Source: Rhizobiales bacterium TMED25 (GTDB lineage: Bacteria; Pseudomonadota; Alphaproteobacteria; Rhizobiales; TMED25). Taken from it: 40,244 nt of DNA. The stretch lies in assembly GCA_002168075.1 (NCBI GenBank), contig NHCE01000009.1, positions 20,509-60,752 on the forward strand. Reading direction: 5' to 3'. Positions within the stretch are counted from its first letter, which is position 1. The number at the start of each line of letters is the position of its first letter. Position numbers and translations under genes: made by a program. Under the pieces are notes generated by a model. It saw nothing but the letters and a program-made list of their open reading frames with translations, did no database searches and was not told the origin of the DNA. Shown one piece after another: positions 28,201-38,621 of this stretch.

Positions 28201-29488
28201 TTTTGCTTTCCTCAATTTCTTCAAATATCAAATTTTTGATTTCTTTTATAACATTATCTCTTTTATTATTTATCACTTTTTCAAGATTACTCAGAGGCTC
28301 ATTATTTTTTTTCTTGTCCTTAATAAAAATACTAATTTGTTCAAATAATTCTCTTTCATCACTAATCATATAAGTACAATTAAGTTGGCCGAGAGATTGA
28401 TAAATATCACTAAAATTCTGCGTATATTTACCATGGATCACTCTGCAATTGTGTTGAAGTGCTTCAATAGGATTATGTCCACCGTGATTTTGGAATGACC
28501 CACCTAATATAGCAAAGTCTGATATTGCAAAATATGTGCCCAAAATACCAATCTGACTTACTATGAACAATTTAGTACTTTTATCATATATTTTTGAAGG
28601 CAAATATGACCAATTCATTCTCTTCTGTTGAGCTAATTGAATTACTTCGTTAATTGTACTTGGATGTCTCGGCGCTATAATACAAACAAGATTTGGAAAA
28701 GATCTAAGGAGTTTCTCATGATTATTTATTATGAACTCATTCTCTTTTTTATGCGTAGATGCAGCTATATAGAATATTTTATCATTTATTGATTTTTTGA
28801 GTTTCTGATACTCATCTCTATTAATTGGAAGCTTTGGATTAGCAAATTTTATATTTTCTGATAGAATTGCATTAGATGCACTAAGATTATTTAATCTATC
28901 CAGTGTATCTTTATCCTGGCAGGAAACTATATTTGGAATATTTATAAGCTTAGATGCTAATTGGCCTTGCCGAGACCAGTTTTTGTAGCTTCTTTTTGAG
29001 AGCCTTGCGTTTAAAATATAAAATGGAGTTTCACTTTTTTCTATTTCAAGAAAGTAATTCGGCCACATCTCAGATTCCATAAATATACAAATTTTAGGAT
29101 TCCAATGCTTGAGAAATTTAAGGATATATACTTTGATATCTAAGGGTAAGAATTGATGAATAATATTCTTATTTTTTGAATTATTTATCATCTCTGCCGA
29201 AGTTATTGTACTAGTTGTAAGAAGAATATTTAATTCTGGAAAATTACGGAGAATAATTTCTGCAACCGTAAGTCCTGTATATGCTTCGCCAACACTTGCA
29301 GCGTGTATCCAAATTATTTTTTTTTGAATTTTGACTGGCATATTCAAAGCAAGTTTTTGTTTAATGCTTATGCTTGTTTCTTTATCGTTCTTGAGCCTTA
29401 GTGATAGATAAATCTTTGCTACAACTCTAAATAAATTTGTTAAAATAGAATATATAAATATGCTGATATTTATTTTAATTTTCTTCAT
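28193..29488 (-). CDS. waaA: 3-deoxy-D-manno-octulosonic acid transferase
   Basis: This protein of about 431 residues transfers Kdo from CMP-Kdo to the lipid A precursor. An N-terminal hydrophobic segment anchors it in the inner membrane. The catalytic motif IHAASVGEAYTGL (Glu near residue 68) and FMESEMWPNYFLEI are conserved, and the C-terminal GT-B half has IAASTHKKEN, IIAPRHPS, ILGGSFQNHGGHNPIEAL. The longest frame starts with GTG at 29521 and would overlap ubiA. The ATG at 29488 (MKKIKINIS) is preferred and leaves a 7-bp gap after ubiA. Its end overlaps lpxK by 8 bp. Confidence 0.94.
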   Translation of the reverse strand: MKKIKINISIFIYSILTNLFRVVAKIYLSLRLKNDKETSISIKQKLALNMPVKIQKKIIWIHAASVGEAYTGLTVAEIILRNFPELNILLTTSTITSAEMINNSKNKNIIHQFLPLDIKVYILKFLKHWNPKICIFMESEMWPNYFLEIEKSETPFYILNARLSKRSYKNWSRQGQLASKLINIPNIVSCQDKDTLDRLNNLSASNAILSENIKFANPKLPINRDEYQKLKKSINDKIFYIAASTHKKENEFIINNHEKLLRSFPNLVCIIAPRHPSTINEVIQLAQQKRMNWSYLPSKIYDKSTKLFIVSQIGILGTYFAISDFAILGGSFQNHGGHNPIEALQHNCRVIHGKYTQNFSDIYQSLGQLNCTYMISDERELFEQISIFIKDKKKNNEPLSNLEKVINNKRDNVIKEIKNLIFEEIEESKNE

Positions 29489-29495
29489 GGCATTA

Positions 29496-30416
29496 TTATA
29501 TTGATACCAAAATAGAAGCACATATTAAGGATCCAATATACTTGTTCATTGAAAAGAAATTTGCACAGGATTGTATATCATCAATTCGAAGCCTTTTAAT
29601 GAGAAATGAGGTATATAAAAAAGCTCCAAGAAATAAAAATAAACTGATATTTTTAACACTTATCATCATTAAAGATATTAACATAATCAAAAAACTAAGG
29701 CTGTAAAATAACCAAATAATTTTTTTAGATTTTTTCCCAAATAATACGGATGTAGATTTGATACCTATCTTCTGATCATCATTTATATCTTGATAACCAT
29801 AGACAGTATCGTAACCTAATGTCCAAAAAATGGAGGATAAATAAATTAGAAACATCTCCAGTTGAACTGAATTTGATATTGCTGTCCAGCCAAGAAGAAC
29901 TCCCCAATTGAATGTAATCCCCAAAAATAATTGTGGCCAATACGTAATCCGCTTCATGAATGGATATATTACTACTAAGGCCATTGAAGAGATTCCAAGA
30001 AAGATTGTTAATAGATTAAAGCTTATTAATATTAAGAAACTAAAAAATAATAGTAAGCATAATAGAAGTATTGCCTCATAGATACTCATACTTTGATTAG
30101 CTAAAGGTCTATTTTTTGTTCTTTCTACTTTAGCATCAATATTCCTATCAATTATATCATTAAAAATACACCCCGAAGATCTCATAAGTATGGCCCCAAG
30201 GAGAAATAGAGCAATAATTTCCATATTTATTTCTTGATTTGTATAAATTGATCCAGCGGCTGAACCGTATAAGCAGGGTATAAATAGAAGGATCCAGCCT
30301 GTTGGTCTATCAAGGCGGGTAATTAGAAGATAGTTTCGGATTTTTTTTTTAATCGCATTCACAATATTATCTTGTATAATTTCTCTTAATATTATTGATT
30401 TACCCCCTGATTTCAA
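29496..30416 (-). CDS. ubiA: 4-hydroxybenzoate polyprenyltransferase UbiA
   Basis: This 306-residue membrane enzyme with about eight or nine helices attaches the polyprenyl tail to 4-hydroxybenzoate in ubiquinone synthesis. The first Asp-rich motif is NDIIDRNIDAKVERTKNRPL and the second is YQDINDDQKIGIKSTSVLFG. LDRPTGWILLFIPCLYG near the N-terminus is also typical. The ATG at 30416 is only 15 bp from the divergent rsmE start. A GTG at about 30362 would give a shorter N-terminus closer to relatives, so the start is not certain. It is followed by waaA and lpxK, and the ubiquinone link fits the respiratory genes in the window. Confidence 0.93.
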   Translation of the reverse strand: MKSGGKSIILREIIQDNIVNAIKKKIRNYLLITRLDRPTGWILLFIPCLYGSAAGSIYTNQEINMEIIALFLLGAILMRSSGCIFNDIIDRNIDAKVERTKNRPLANQSMSIYEAILLLCLLLFFSFLILISFNLLTIFLGISSMALVVIYPFMKRITYWPQLFLGITFNWGVLLGWTAISNSVQLEMFLIYLSSIFWTLGYDTVYGYQDINDDQKIGIKSTSVLFGKKSKKIIWLFYSLSFLIMLISLMMISVKNISLFLFLGAFLYTSFLIKRLRIDDIQSCANFFSMNKYIGSLICASILVSI

Positions 30417-30431
30417 GAATTATATAAATAT

Positions 30432-31181
30432 ATGGATAATAAAACAAATAATCTCTCACACAAAAGTATAAGGCTTTTTACAAATAATACTTTGGAGAGA
30501 CATTTATTAATAAAAATTGATGGGGAGGACTATCATTATTTAAAAAATGTGATGAGAATATCTTCAGGCGATGAGCTATTTCTCTTCAATGGTATTGAGG
30601 GTGAATGGAAATCTAAAGTAGTCCAAATCACTAGAAAATATATCAAATTAGAAATTCTACATAAAAATAGAGAACAAATTAATTATACTAATATTGAATG
30701 CTTCTTTTCTCCATTAAATAATAATAGGCACAATTACATAATAGAAAAACTTACAGAGTTGGGTATCTTATCTTTTACTCCTGTCTTAACTTCTTACTGT
30801 AATATTAGAAAATTTAATCAGAGTAAAGCCTTCCTTAGGGGGAAAGAAGCCGCAGAGCAGTGTGGGCTTCTGCAGGTACCAAATGTAAATGAAATGATTA
30901 AATTTAATGAATTACTTAAGCAAGAATTTAAGAATAAAATTCTAATATTTTTTGATGAAGAGTCACCACTTAAAAACCCAATTGAAATTATAAATTCATT
31001 AAAGGGTAAAAAAATTTCTTTTTTGATTGGACCAGAAGGAGGTTTTTCTGATATTGAAAGAGCTAGTATTCTTGAGTTGAATAATGTTGTAAGATTATCT
31101 TTGGGTTCAAGAATATTAAGAGCTGATACAGCAGCTATTGTTTCCGCTTCAATAATACAATTTACTTTTGGAGATATTTAA
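30432..31181 (+). CDS. rsmE: 16S rRNA m3U1498 methyltransferase RsmE
   Basis: This 249-residue SPOUT methyltransferase modifies U1498 of 16S rRNA. The N-terminal PUA-like domain has KSIRLFTNNTL and HYLKNVMRISSGDELFLFNG. The C-terminal knotted domain has NRHNYIIEKLTELGI, FLIGPEGGFSDIE and LGSRILRADTAAIVSASII, which form the SAM site. Length is normal. It is divergent from ubiA with start codons 15 bp apart, so its promoter must lie inside the start of ubiA. gshA follows 60 bp downstream on the same strand, the usual alphaproteobacterial neighbour. Confidence 0.95.
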   Translation: MDNKTNNLSHKSIRLFTNNTLERHLLIKIDGEDYHYLKNVMRISSGDELFLFNGIEGEWKSKVVQITRKYIKLEILHKNREQINYTNIECFFSPLNNNRHNYIIEKLTELGILSFTPVLTSYCNIRKFNQSKAFLRGKEAAEQCGLLQVPNVNEMIKFNELLKQEFKNKILIFFDEESPLKNPIEIINSLKGKKISFLIGPEGGFSDIERASILELNNVVRLSLGSRILRADTAAIVSASIIQFTFGDI

Positions 31182-31241
31182 AGAAAGTTAGCTTTGACCT
31201 GTTATTTAAAAAGAATTAAAAAAAAGTAAGATAAGAATTTT

Positions 31242-32597
31242 ATGAATAAACTTTTATCAGAAAGTGATCTTATTGATTATTTCATTGCCGGTTCAAAAGA
31301 AAAAGAAAATTGGACAATTGGTACTGAAAATGAGAAATTTCTATTTGGTAAAGAAAATTTTTTACCTGTGCCATATGATGGTAGTAAAAGTATTGTTGAG
31401 ATTTTTAGAATACTTATTTCCGAATTTTCTTGGAAGCCAATTCTAGAAGAAGAAAAAATCATAGGTTTAACAGATATCGCTAATGATAAAAATATTACTC
31501 TAGAACCAGGAGGTCAAATTGAATTATCGGGAGCAAAATGTTCAAATTTACATCAAACATTTGACGAGATCCAAAATTATAATAAGCAATTAGAATTTGC
31601 ATGTAAAAAATTGGATATAGGAGCTCTAGAGATTGGTTTCTGTCCCGATTGGCGACTAAGTGATATGCCAAGAGTTCCAAAAAAGCGCTATACAATTATG
31701 CGAAAATATATGCCATCTGTTGGAAAAAATGGATTAGATATGATGCATAGAACTGCAACTACCCAGGTTAATCTCGATTATTCATCTGAGATAGATATGA
31801 AAAAGAAATTTAAAGTTAGTATGGCATTACAGCCTCTTATTTCCATGATGTTTTATAATAGTCCATTTAATGAAGGAAGTTTGTCAGGTTTATTCTCATA
31901 TAGAAGTAAAGTCTGGAAATATACAGATCCTACAAGAGCAGGTTACTTATCATTTGTATTTGATAAGTCCTTCAACTTTGACACATATACTCAGTATGCC
32001 TTAGACATACCAATGTATTTTATTTTACGTGAAGGAAAATACGAGCAAACCAAAAATCTTACTTTTAGAAACTTTCTACTAAATGGGTACAAAAGTAATA
32101 GCGGAAAAAGATATATTGCTGATATACAAGATTGGGAGTTACACCTTTCAACTTTATTCCCTCAAGTTCGATTAAAAAAATTTATTGAAATGCGAGGTGC
32201 CGACTCCGGAAACCAAAATTTAATAATGAGTTTGGCAGCAATATGGACGGGACTTTTATATAGCCAAGTTTCATTAGATGCATGTCACGATATAATATCT
32301 AAATGGACCTTTGAAGATATAGTTCAATTAGATATTTCTTTAAATAGTGAAGGTTTTGAAGCAAAATTTAAAAACTATAAATTATCTGAATTATTATCTG
32401 AATTATTAGATCTATCAAAGCATGGATTAAAAGATAGGAATAGAAAAGACTCTAAAAATCAATTAGAAGATATATATTTAGAAGAGCTATTTGAAATAGT
32501 AAAAAATCAGAAGACCCCAGCACATAATTTAATTGAGCAGTATTCAAGATTATGGTCAAAAGATATACTTAATATCTATAGTCATTTTAATTCATAA
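31242..32597 (+). CDS. gshA: Glutamate--cysteine ligase (alphaproteobacterial/plant type)
   Basis: This 451-residue enzyme makes gamma-glutamylcysteine, the first step to glutathione. It has WTIGTENEKFLFG near the N-terminus, ITLEPGGQIELSGA (substrate Glu/metal region, about residues 85-99), KRYTIMRKYMPSVGKNGLDM, then MHRTATTQVNLDY, and IEMRGADSGNQNL near 315, all characteristic of the GCS2/plant-like group found in alphaproteobacteria. Its TAA stop (32595-32597) is in the same reading frame as the downstream MFS transporter, with no standard start codon for the next 174 bp (see that gene). gshB is not in the window. Confidence 0.94.
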   Translation: MNKLLSESDLIDYFIAGSKEKENWTIGTENEKFLFGKENFLPVPYDGSKSIVEIFRILISEFSWKPILEEEKIIGLTDIANDKNITLEPGGQIELSGAKCSNLHQTFDEIQNYNKQLEFACKKLDIGALEIGFCPDWRLSDMPRVPKKRYTIMRKYMPSVGKNGLDMMHRTATTQVNLDYSSEIDMKKKFKVSMALQPLISMMFYNSPFNEGSLSGLFSYRSKVWKYTDPTRAGYLSFVFDKSFNFDTYTQYALDIPMYFILREGKYEQTKNLTFRNFLLNGYKSNSGKRYIADIQDWELHLSTLFPQVRLKKFIEMRGADSGNQNLIMSLAAIWTGLLYSQVSLDACHDIISKWTFEDIVQLDISLNSEGFEAKFKNYKLSELLSELLDLSKHGLKDRNRKDSKNQLEDIYLEELFEIVKNQKTPAHNLIEQYSRLWSKDILNIYSHFNS

Positions 32598-32612
32598 ATA
32601 GAGGAAAAGCAT

Positions 32613-33785
32613 ATTAATAAGATCCCTCCTTCAATTTGGTTACTAGCCGCTGTCACCGGTCTTGCCCCCTTAACACTGAATTTAATAGTTCCCTCCTTAC
32701 CTTCTCTATCGATACATTTTGATATTAGTTATGCCAGTGCTCAAATTGCAATATCAGCATTTATTATCTCAATGGCAATTGGCCAAATATTCATAGGGCC
32801 GCTATCTGATGCCTATGGAAGACGATCAATATTGATGTACGGAATAATAATTTTTTTAATTGGTACTTTAATATGTAGTTTCGCGACAACAGTTGAAGCA
32901 CTAATCTTTGGTAGATTTATTCAAGCATTTGGTGGTGTTGCTGGAGTTGTTCTGGGCAGGGCAATTATTAGAGATGTCTACTCAAGGGAGAAGTCCGCAA
33001 GTGCATTAGGATACGTAACATCAGTAATGGTGATAGCCCCAATGGTTGCACCGCCAGTTGGGGGATTATTAGAAGATATATTTGGTTGGAGGAGTATATT
33101 TTATCTAATGTTTTTTGTTGGATGTGTATTACTGATAAATATTTATATCAATTTACCAGAAACAAAAACTGATAACAGAATAAAGGGTGATATAAGATCT
33201 CTAGTTGGAAGTTTTAACGAGTTATTGAAATTACCGAAATTTATATTCTATACCATAACTATGGCATGCTCTAATTCCATGTTCTTCACATTCTTAGGGG
33301 TTGCACCATTCTTGGTTATCCAAAAATTAGATTTCACACCAACTCAATACGGATTTACTTTTATGCTAATTTCATTAGCCTTCATGGCCGGAAGTTTTAC
33401 CACAGCAAGATTATCGGAACGACTTGGATCGCTTAGGATGATAAGTTACGCTGTATTTGGTACAATAATCGGATCAATATTAATGCTTATTATATTCCTC
33501 TCTGGAGTTATTAATATTTACATTATTTTCGGTGCAATGATGGTCATAACTTATTCAAATGGGATTGTAATACCAAATATTATTGCAAATATAGTAAGTA
33601 TTAAGCCACAATTAGCAGGAGCAGCATCAGGCCTCTCAGGTTGTGTTCAATATACACTTGCTGCCATATCTTCTTACGTTGCTGCATTATTGGCTTCTAT
33701 TGATGTTATATACATGCCCTTACAGTTAATAATTCTTGCTTTGGTGGGCACATGCACTTTTTATATTGCTGAGGCAATTAAGTAA
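32613..33785 (+). CDS. Bcr/CflA-type MFS drug-resistance transporter with non-standard start
   Basis: This is a proton-coupled exporter of the major facilitator superfamily, with about 12 membrane segments and about 390 residues. The first ATG is at 32772, but the frame upstream encodes exactly the expected first helix and loop of Bcr/CflA proteins (IWLLAAVTGLAPLTLNLIVP then SLSIHFDISYASAQ) leading to motif A, GPLSDAYGRR. No ATG, GTG or TTG exists in frame between the gshA stop and 32772. The best start is ATT at 32613, 7 nt after GAGGA (32601-32605). The frame is also continuous with gshA apart from the TAA at 32595. Substrate is unknown; Bcr relatives export bicyclomycin, sulfonamides or small peptides. 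Starting at 32772 would remove helix 1. Confidence 0.85.
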   Translation: MNKIPPSIWLLAAVTGLAPLTLNLIVPSLPSLSIHFDISYASAQIAISAFIISMAIGQIFIGPLSDAYGRRSILMYGIIIFLIGTLICSFATTVEALIFGRFIQAFGGVAGVVLGRAIIRDVYSREKSASALGYVTSVMVIAPMVAPPVGGLLEDIFGWRSIFYLMFFVGCVLLINIYINLPETKTDNRIKGDIRSLVGSFNELLKLPKFIFYTITMACSNSMFFTFLGVAPFLVIQKLDFTPTQYGFTFMLISLAFMAGSFTTARLSERLGSLRMISYAVFGTIIGSILMLIIFLSGVINIYIIFGAMMVITYSNGIVIPNIIANIVSIKPQLAGAASGLSGCVQYTLAAISSYVAALLASIDVIYMPLQLIILALVGTCTFYIAEAIK

Positions 33786-33791
33786 TTTTTT

Positions 33792-34307
33792 TTACTCTTC
33801 ACTATATAAAATAGCTACATTATTTTTAATATGCTTATACAGTTCTTTTGATGGGAAACCATTAGCTATTAGGCTATTATTTTGCTGATAACTCTTAATC
33901 GCATCGGCAGTATTTTGTGTAAATGATCCATCATAAACTCCGACATAATATCCAAGACTAATTAATGCAATTTGTGTATTATAGACCATACTTATGGGAT
34001 ATTCTGTTGATATAATCTGATTATTTTCTATGTAATTTTCTATGTAAGCATCATTATTTACTGAGGATGTGTTATCACCTTGCTTTTCAGCTTCATTTAT
34101 TCGAGAAGTTACTCCGATTAATGCACCAATTAATGCGCCAGCCTTCGCACCATCATCACCATCGATAGCGGAACCAATTCCACCTCCAATCCCTGCTCCA
34201 CATAGCAAACCACCTCCAGGTCCATCACATAGTTTTCCAACGGACTCAGATACAAAAATCATGTTTACCATAACAAGTAAGAGAATTATTGCTATTAAAT
34301 TTCTCAT
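33792..34307 (-). CDS. Secreted glycine-zipper protein with peptidoglycan-binding domain
   Basis: This 171-residue protein has a signal peptide (MRNLIAIILLLVMVNMIFVS). A glycine-zipper segment follows (GPGGGLLCGAGIGGGIGSAI and AKAGALIGALIGVTSRI, about residues 29-70), as in outer-membrane-associated proteins. After an Asn/Glu-rich linker, a C-terminal peptidoglycan-binding-type fold is suggested by IALISLGYYVGVYDGSFTQN then TADAIKSYQQNN (about 110-150). It is probably located in the periplasm or envelope. Its exact function is unknown. It lies 73 bp downstream of another secreted protein on the same strand and converges with the MFS gene, with 6 bp between stops. Confidence 0.75.
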   Translation of the reverse strand: MRNLIAIILLLVMVNMIFVSESVGKLCDGPGGGLLCGAGIGGGIGSAIDGDDGAKAGALIGALIGVTSRINEAEKQGDNTSSVNNDAYIENYIENNQIISTEYPISMVYNTQIALISLGYYVGVYDGSFTQNTADAIKSYQQNNSLIANGFPSKELYKHIKNNVAILYSEE

Positions 34308-34380
34308 TTTTTCACCTATAGAATAAAAGATTATATATAATAATTATTGTATAATTTAAGTAATATTACTAGTGATATTT

Positions 34381-34935
34381 TTATTTATTTTCTAATTGCT
34401 TATACATTTCGGCAAATCCAATTGAATTAATCAAATATCCAATTGTATTATTTTTTTTTAAATTTTTAATACCAATTATAAATTTATCATCTGCGAGTAG
34501 TTTTTCGATTAGCGGATTCTGCATTGAAATCGAATATTCACAACTATTTTCGTAACAATCTTTATTATCCAGATCAAAATTCATACCCCTTGAACTTGTT
34601 AATAATGTAATCTTATCTGCTAATGATTCTGTATCGTAGACATTCATAATAGTCACGAACATATAATTCTTATTATTTATTAGAATTGATAGGGTCGTGT
34701 CGTCACTCTTAGATTTGACAAACTGACTCATCGAACAGTCTTTAGTATTATTCTCTTCACATGTGACGGACCAAAAATCCCCTTCGGCTTTAAGATATCC
34801 TATAAATTTGTCTTGAATATAAATCCTATTTTTATTTAATTCGTATGAGTTTGCATTTATATTAGATAAATGAGCTTGGAATAATACAAAAATGGCTATA
34901 ATAAAGATGTAATATTTTATATTTTTAAAGTACAT
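34381..34935 (-). CDS. Secreted protein, IalB-like
   Basis: This 184-residue protein has a signal peptide (about residues 1-29, ending near INANS). The mature part shows FWSVTCEENNTKDCSMSQF, then a beta-rich region (TLSILINNKNYMFVTIM), a paired-Cys block (CYENSCEYSIS), NPLIEKLLADDKFIIGI and a closing INSIGFAEMYKQL. The spacing W.V.C...C.M.Q ... C....C ... IGF...Y..L resembles the alphaproteobacterial invasion-associated locus B (IalB) family, periplasmic proteins of unclear role that occur widely in non-pathogens. The match is by pattern only. It lies upstream of the glycine-zipper gene and is divergent from coxB. Confidence 0.6.
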   Translation of the reverse strand: MYFKNIKYYIFIIAIFVLFQAHLSNINANSYELNKNRIYIQDKFIGYLKAEGDFWSVTCEENNTKDCSMSQFVKSKSDDTTLSILINNKNYMFVTIMNVYDTESLADKITLLTSSRGMNFDLDNKDCYENSCEYSISMQNPLIEKLLADDKFIIGIKNLKKNNTIGYLINSIGFAEMYKQLENK

Positions 34936-35109
34936 TTGTCCACTAATCTGATTAGCAACCTTTTTAATTAATTATTTTAATTCTACAGGAAATAAATAAA
35001 TACCAAATTAATAAAATAAATATTTTTTCCAAAAATTTATTAGGATTAACCTATTGATTACTTGTGTAAAAAATATTATCTCTATATAAAAGTAATTACT
35101 AAAACTGCA

Positions 35110-35115
35110 TATAAT
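35110..35115 (+). promoter_or_regulatory. Candidate -10 element of the cox operon
   Basis: TATAAT at 35110-35115 is a perfect -10 hexamer 21 bp before the coxB start. No good -35 lies 16-18 bp upstream, and the short leader it implies would leave just enough room for AGGA at 35125-35128. Weak evidence in such AT-rich sequence. Confidence 0.3.
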
Positions 35116-35136
35116 TTTTAATTCAGGATACTATCT

Positions 35137-36006
35137 ATGAAGCTATCAAAAAATCTAAGTTTTACTCATAAATTTATACTTGCTTTATCTACAATGATAA
35201 TTGCGATGAATTCTCCTTTATTTGCTGCTGAAAATATTGGAGTTCCACAAGATTATCAGATGATATTCCAGGATGCAGCTACACCAAATATGGCAGATAT
35301 TACTTGGTTTCATAACTTATTCCTATTTCCGGTGATGCTTGCAATAGCGTTATTTGTTACATTGCTTCTCATTTATGTAATGTTTAAATTCAGTGCTAAA
35401 AAAAATCCTAAACCATCAAAAACATCTCATAATTCTCTAATCGAAGTTTTATGGACTGTGATACCTGTGATAATTCTGGTGGCTATCTCCATTCCGTCAT
35501 TCAGAATTTTGTACACGCAACAGGCAATACCAGTTGATGCCGACTTGACAGTAAAAGCGACTGGCTATCAATGGTATTGGGGTTATGAATATCCTGATAA
35601 TGATGCAATATATTTTGACTCACTTCCACTTGAGGAAGAAGAACTTACTGAAGGAAAGATCAGACTACTATCAGTAGATAACCCTCTAGTAGTTCCCGCG
35701 GGGAAAGTTGTAAGAGTTCAAGTTACATCATCTGACGTAATACACAACTGGGCTGTTCCATCTTTTGGTGTCAAAATGGACGCAATACCTGGCAGGTTGA
35801 ATGAAACTTGGTTCAAAGTTGATAAACCAGGTGTTTATTATGGTATGTGCTCGGAATTATGTGGAGTCCGTCACTCATTTATGCCCATTGAAGTCCACGT
35901 ACTCGAACAGAAGGATTATAATAATTGGCTGAATATGGCCAAAGACCAGTTTGCAAATAATAATTATTTTCAAAATAATAAACAACTAGTAAGATTAGTT
36001 AATTAA
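35137..36006 (+). CDS. coxB: Cytochrome c oxidase subunit II
   Basis: This 289-residue subunit carries the CuA centre that takes electrons from cytochrome c. A signal peptide ends near LFAA (residue 31). Two membrane helices (about 60-83 and 102-122) are followed by the periplasmic cupredoxin domain. The CuA ligands are present: H203 in DVIHNWAVPSFG, and C238, E240, C242, H246 and M249 in MCSELCGVRHSFM. The aromatic electron-entry region GYQWYWGYEYP (143-153) is conserved. There is no C-terminal cytochrome c domain. It is first in the cox operon, with AGGA 8 nt before the ATG, and coxA follows after 15 bp. Confidence 0.97.
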   Translation: MKLSKNLSFTHKFILALSTMIIAMNSPLFAAENIGVPQDYQMIFQDAATPNMADITWFHNLFLFPVMLAIALFVTLLLIYVMFKFSAKKNPKPSKTSHNSLIEVLWTVIPVIILVAISIPSFRILYTQQAIPVDADLTVKATGYQWYWGYEYPDNDAIYFDSLPLEEEELTEGKIRLLSVDNPLVVPAGKVVRVQVTSSDVIHNWAVPSFGVKMDAIPGRLNETWFKVDKPGVYYGMCSELCGVRHSFMPIEVHVLEQKDYNNWLNMAKDQFANNNYFQNNKQLVRLVN

Positions 36007-37686
<1,680 letters not shown>

Positions 37687-37716
37687 ATATTACAATACTC
37701 GTGATAGGGACATCTA

Positions 37717-38607
37717 ATGGTGTATTCTTCAGGATCTGTTTACGATTATTTCACTTTGATGAAGCCTAGAGTCATGTCACTTGTAATTTTTACAAGTTTT
37801 GTTGGTTTAATATTATCACCTTTGGCTATCAATCCTTTTTTAGCCTGTATCGCAATTATCTGTATTGCAATCGGAGCCGGAGCTTCAGGGGCATTAAATA
37901 TGTGGTTTGATGCGGACATAGATAGTATCATGAAGCGTACTTCAAATAGACCAATACCTTCAGGAAATATCTCTAAATCTGAAGCATTAACATATGGCAT
38001 TATCATGGCTGCTGGGTCGGTATATGTAATGGGAGTTTTGATTAATTGGTTCTCGGCAATATTTTTAGCATTCACTATTTTTTTTTATGTTTTCATATAC
38101 ACGATTTGGTTAAAAAGAAAAACTATACAGAATATTGTTATTGGAGGTGCAGCTGGTGCATTTCCTCCTGTTATTGGTTGGATATCGACTGAGGCATCAA
38201 TAACACTAGAACCTATTTTATTATTTTTAATTATCTTTTTGTGGACTCCGCCGCATTTCTGGGCATTAGCAATTGTAACCTCCAATGAGTATGAAAAGGC
38301 AAATATACCAATGATGCCAAATGTAATGGGCAATAAAGTCACAATCAATCGAATACTTGTTTACTCTATTATTATGTCTTTTACAGCAATTTCTCCATAT
38401 TTTATTGATATGGTGTCTATTATTTATCTCATACCAGTTTCTATACTTAGTCTAACTTTCGTCTTTTTGGCAGCACAGCTCTATGTGTCGAAAAATGATA
38501 AATCAATAAAAAATCATTCAAAAAAATTATTTATATATTCTATTTATTATTTATTTATGGTCTTTGTGATTTTTTTAGTGGATTATACTTATTCTTATTA
38601 CAACTGA
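37717..38607 (+). CDS. ctaB: Protoheme IX farnesyltransferase (heme O synthase)
   Basis: This 296-residue membrane enzyme of the UbiA superfamily farnesylates heme B to heme O for the oxidase. The first Asp motif is NMWFDADIDSIMKRTSNRPI (residues 61-80). LKRKTIQNIVIGGAAGAFPP, TPPHFWALAI and NEYEKANIPMMPNVMG follow, all typical of CtaB/COX10 and distinct from UbiA at 29496. Nine or so membrane helices are apparent. It sits 30 bp after coxA and is followed by a small ORF and ctaG. The heme A synthase gene (ctaA) is not in the window. Confidence 0.96.
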   Translation: MVYSSGSVYDYFTLMKPRVMSLVIFTSFVGLILSPLAINPFLACIAIICIAIGAGASGALNMWFDADIDSIMKRTSNRPIPSGNISKSEALTYGIIMAAGSVYVMGVLINWFSAIFLAFTIFFYVFIYTIWLKRKTIQNIVIGGAAGAFPPVIGWISTEASITLEPILLFLIIFLWTPPHFWALAIVTSNEYEKANIPMMPNVMGNKVTINRILVYSIIMSFTAISPYFIDMVSIIYLIPVSILSLTFVFLAAQLYVSKNDKSIKNHSKKLFIYSIYYLFMVFVIFLVDYTYSYYN

Positions 38608-38621
38608 GAGGATTTTTATTA

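Noticed and set aside
32772-33785. MFS gene starting at ATG 32772 as a complete 337-residue protein
   Set aside because: The start lies inside helix 2 of the fold; the open frame before it encodes the missing helix 1, so the gene is longer.
34359-34370. Palindrome AGTAATATTACT between the two secreted-protein genes
   Set aside because: It is almost purely A/T, so chance symmetry is likely, and no T-run or conserved operator form accompanies it.
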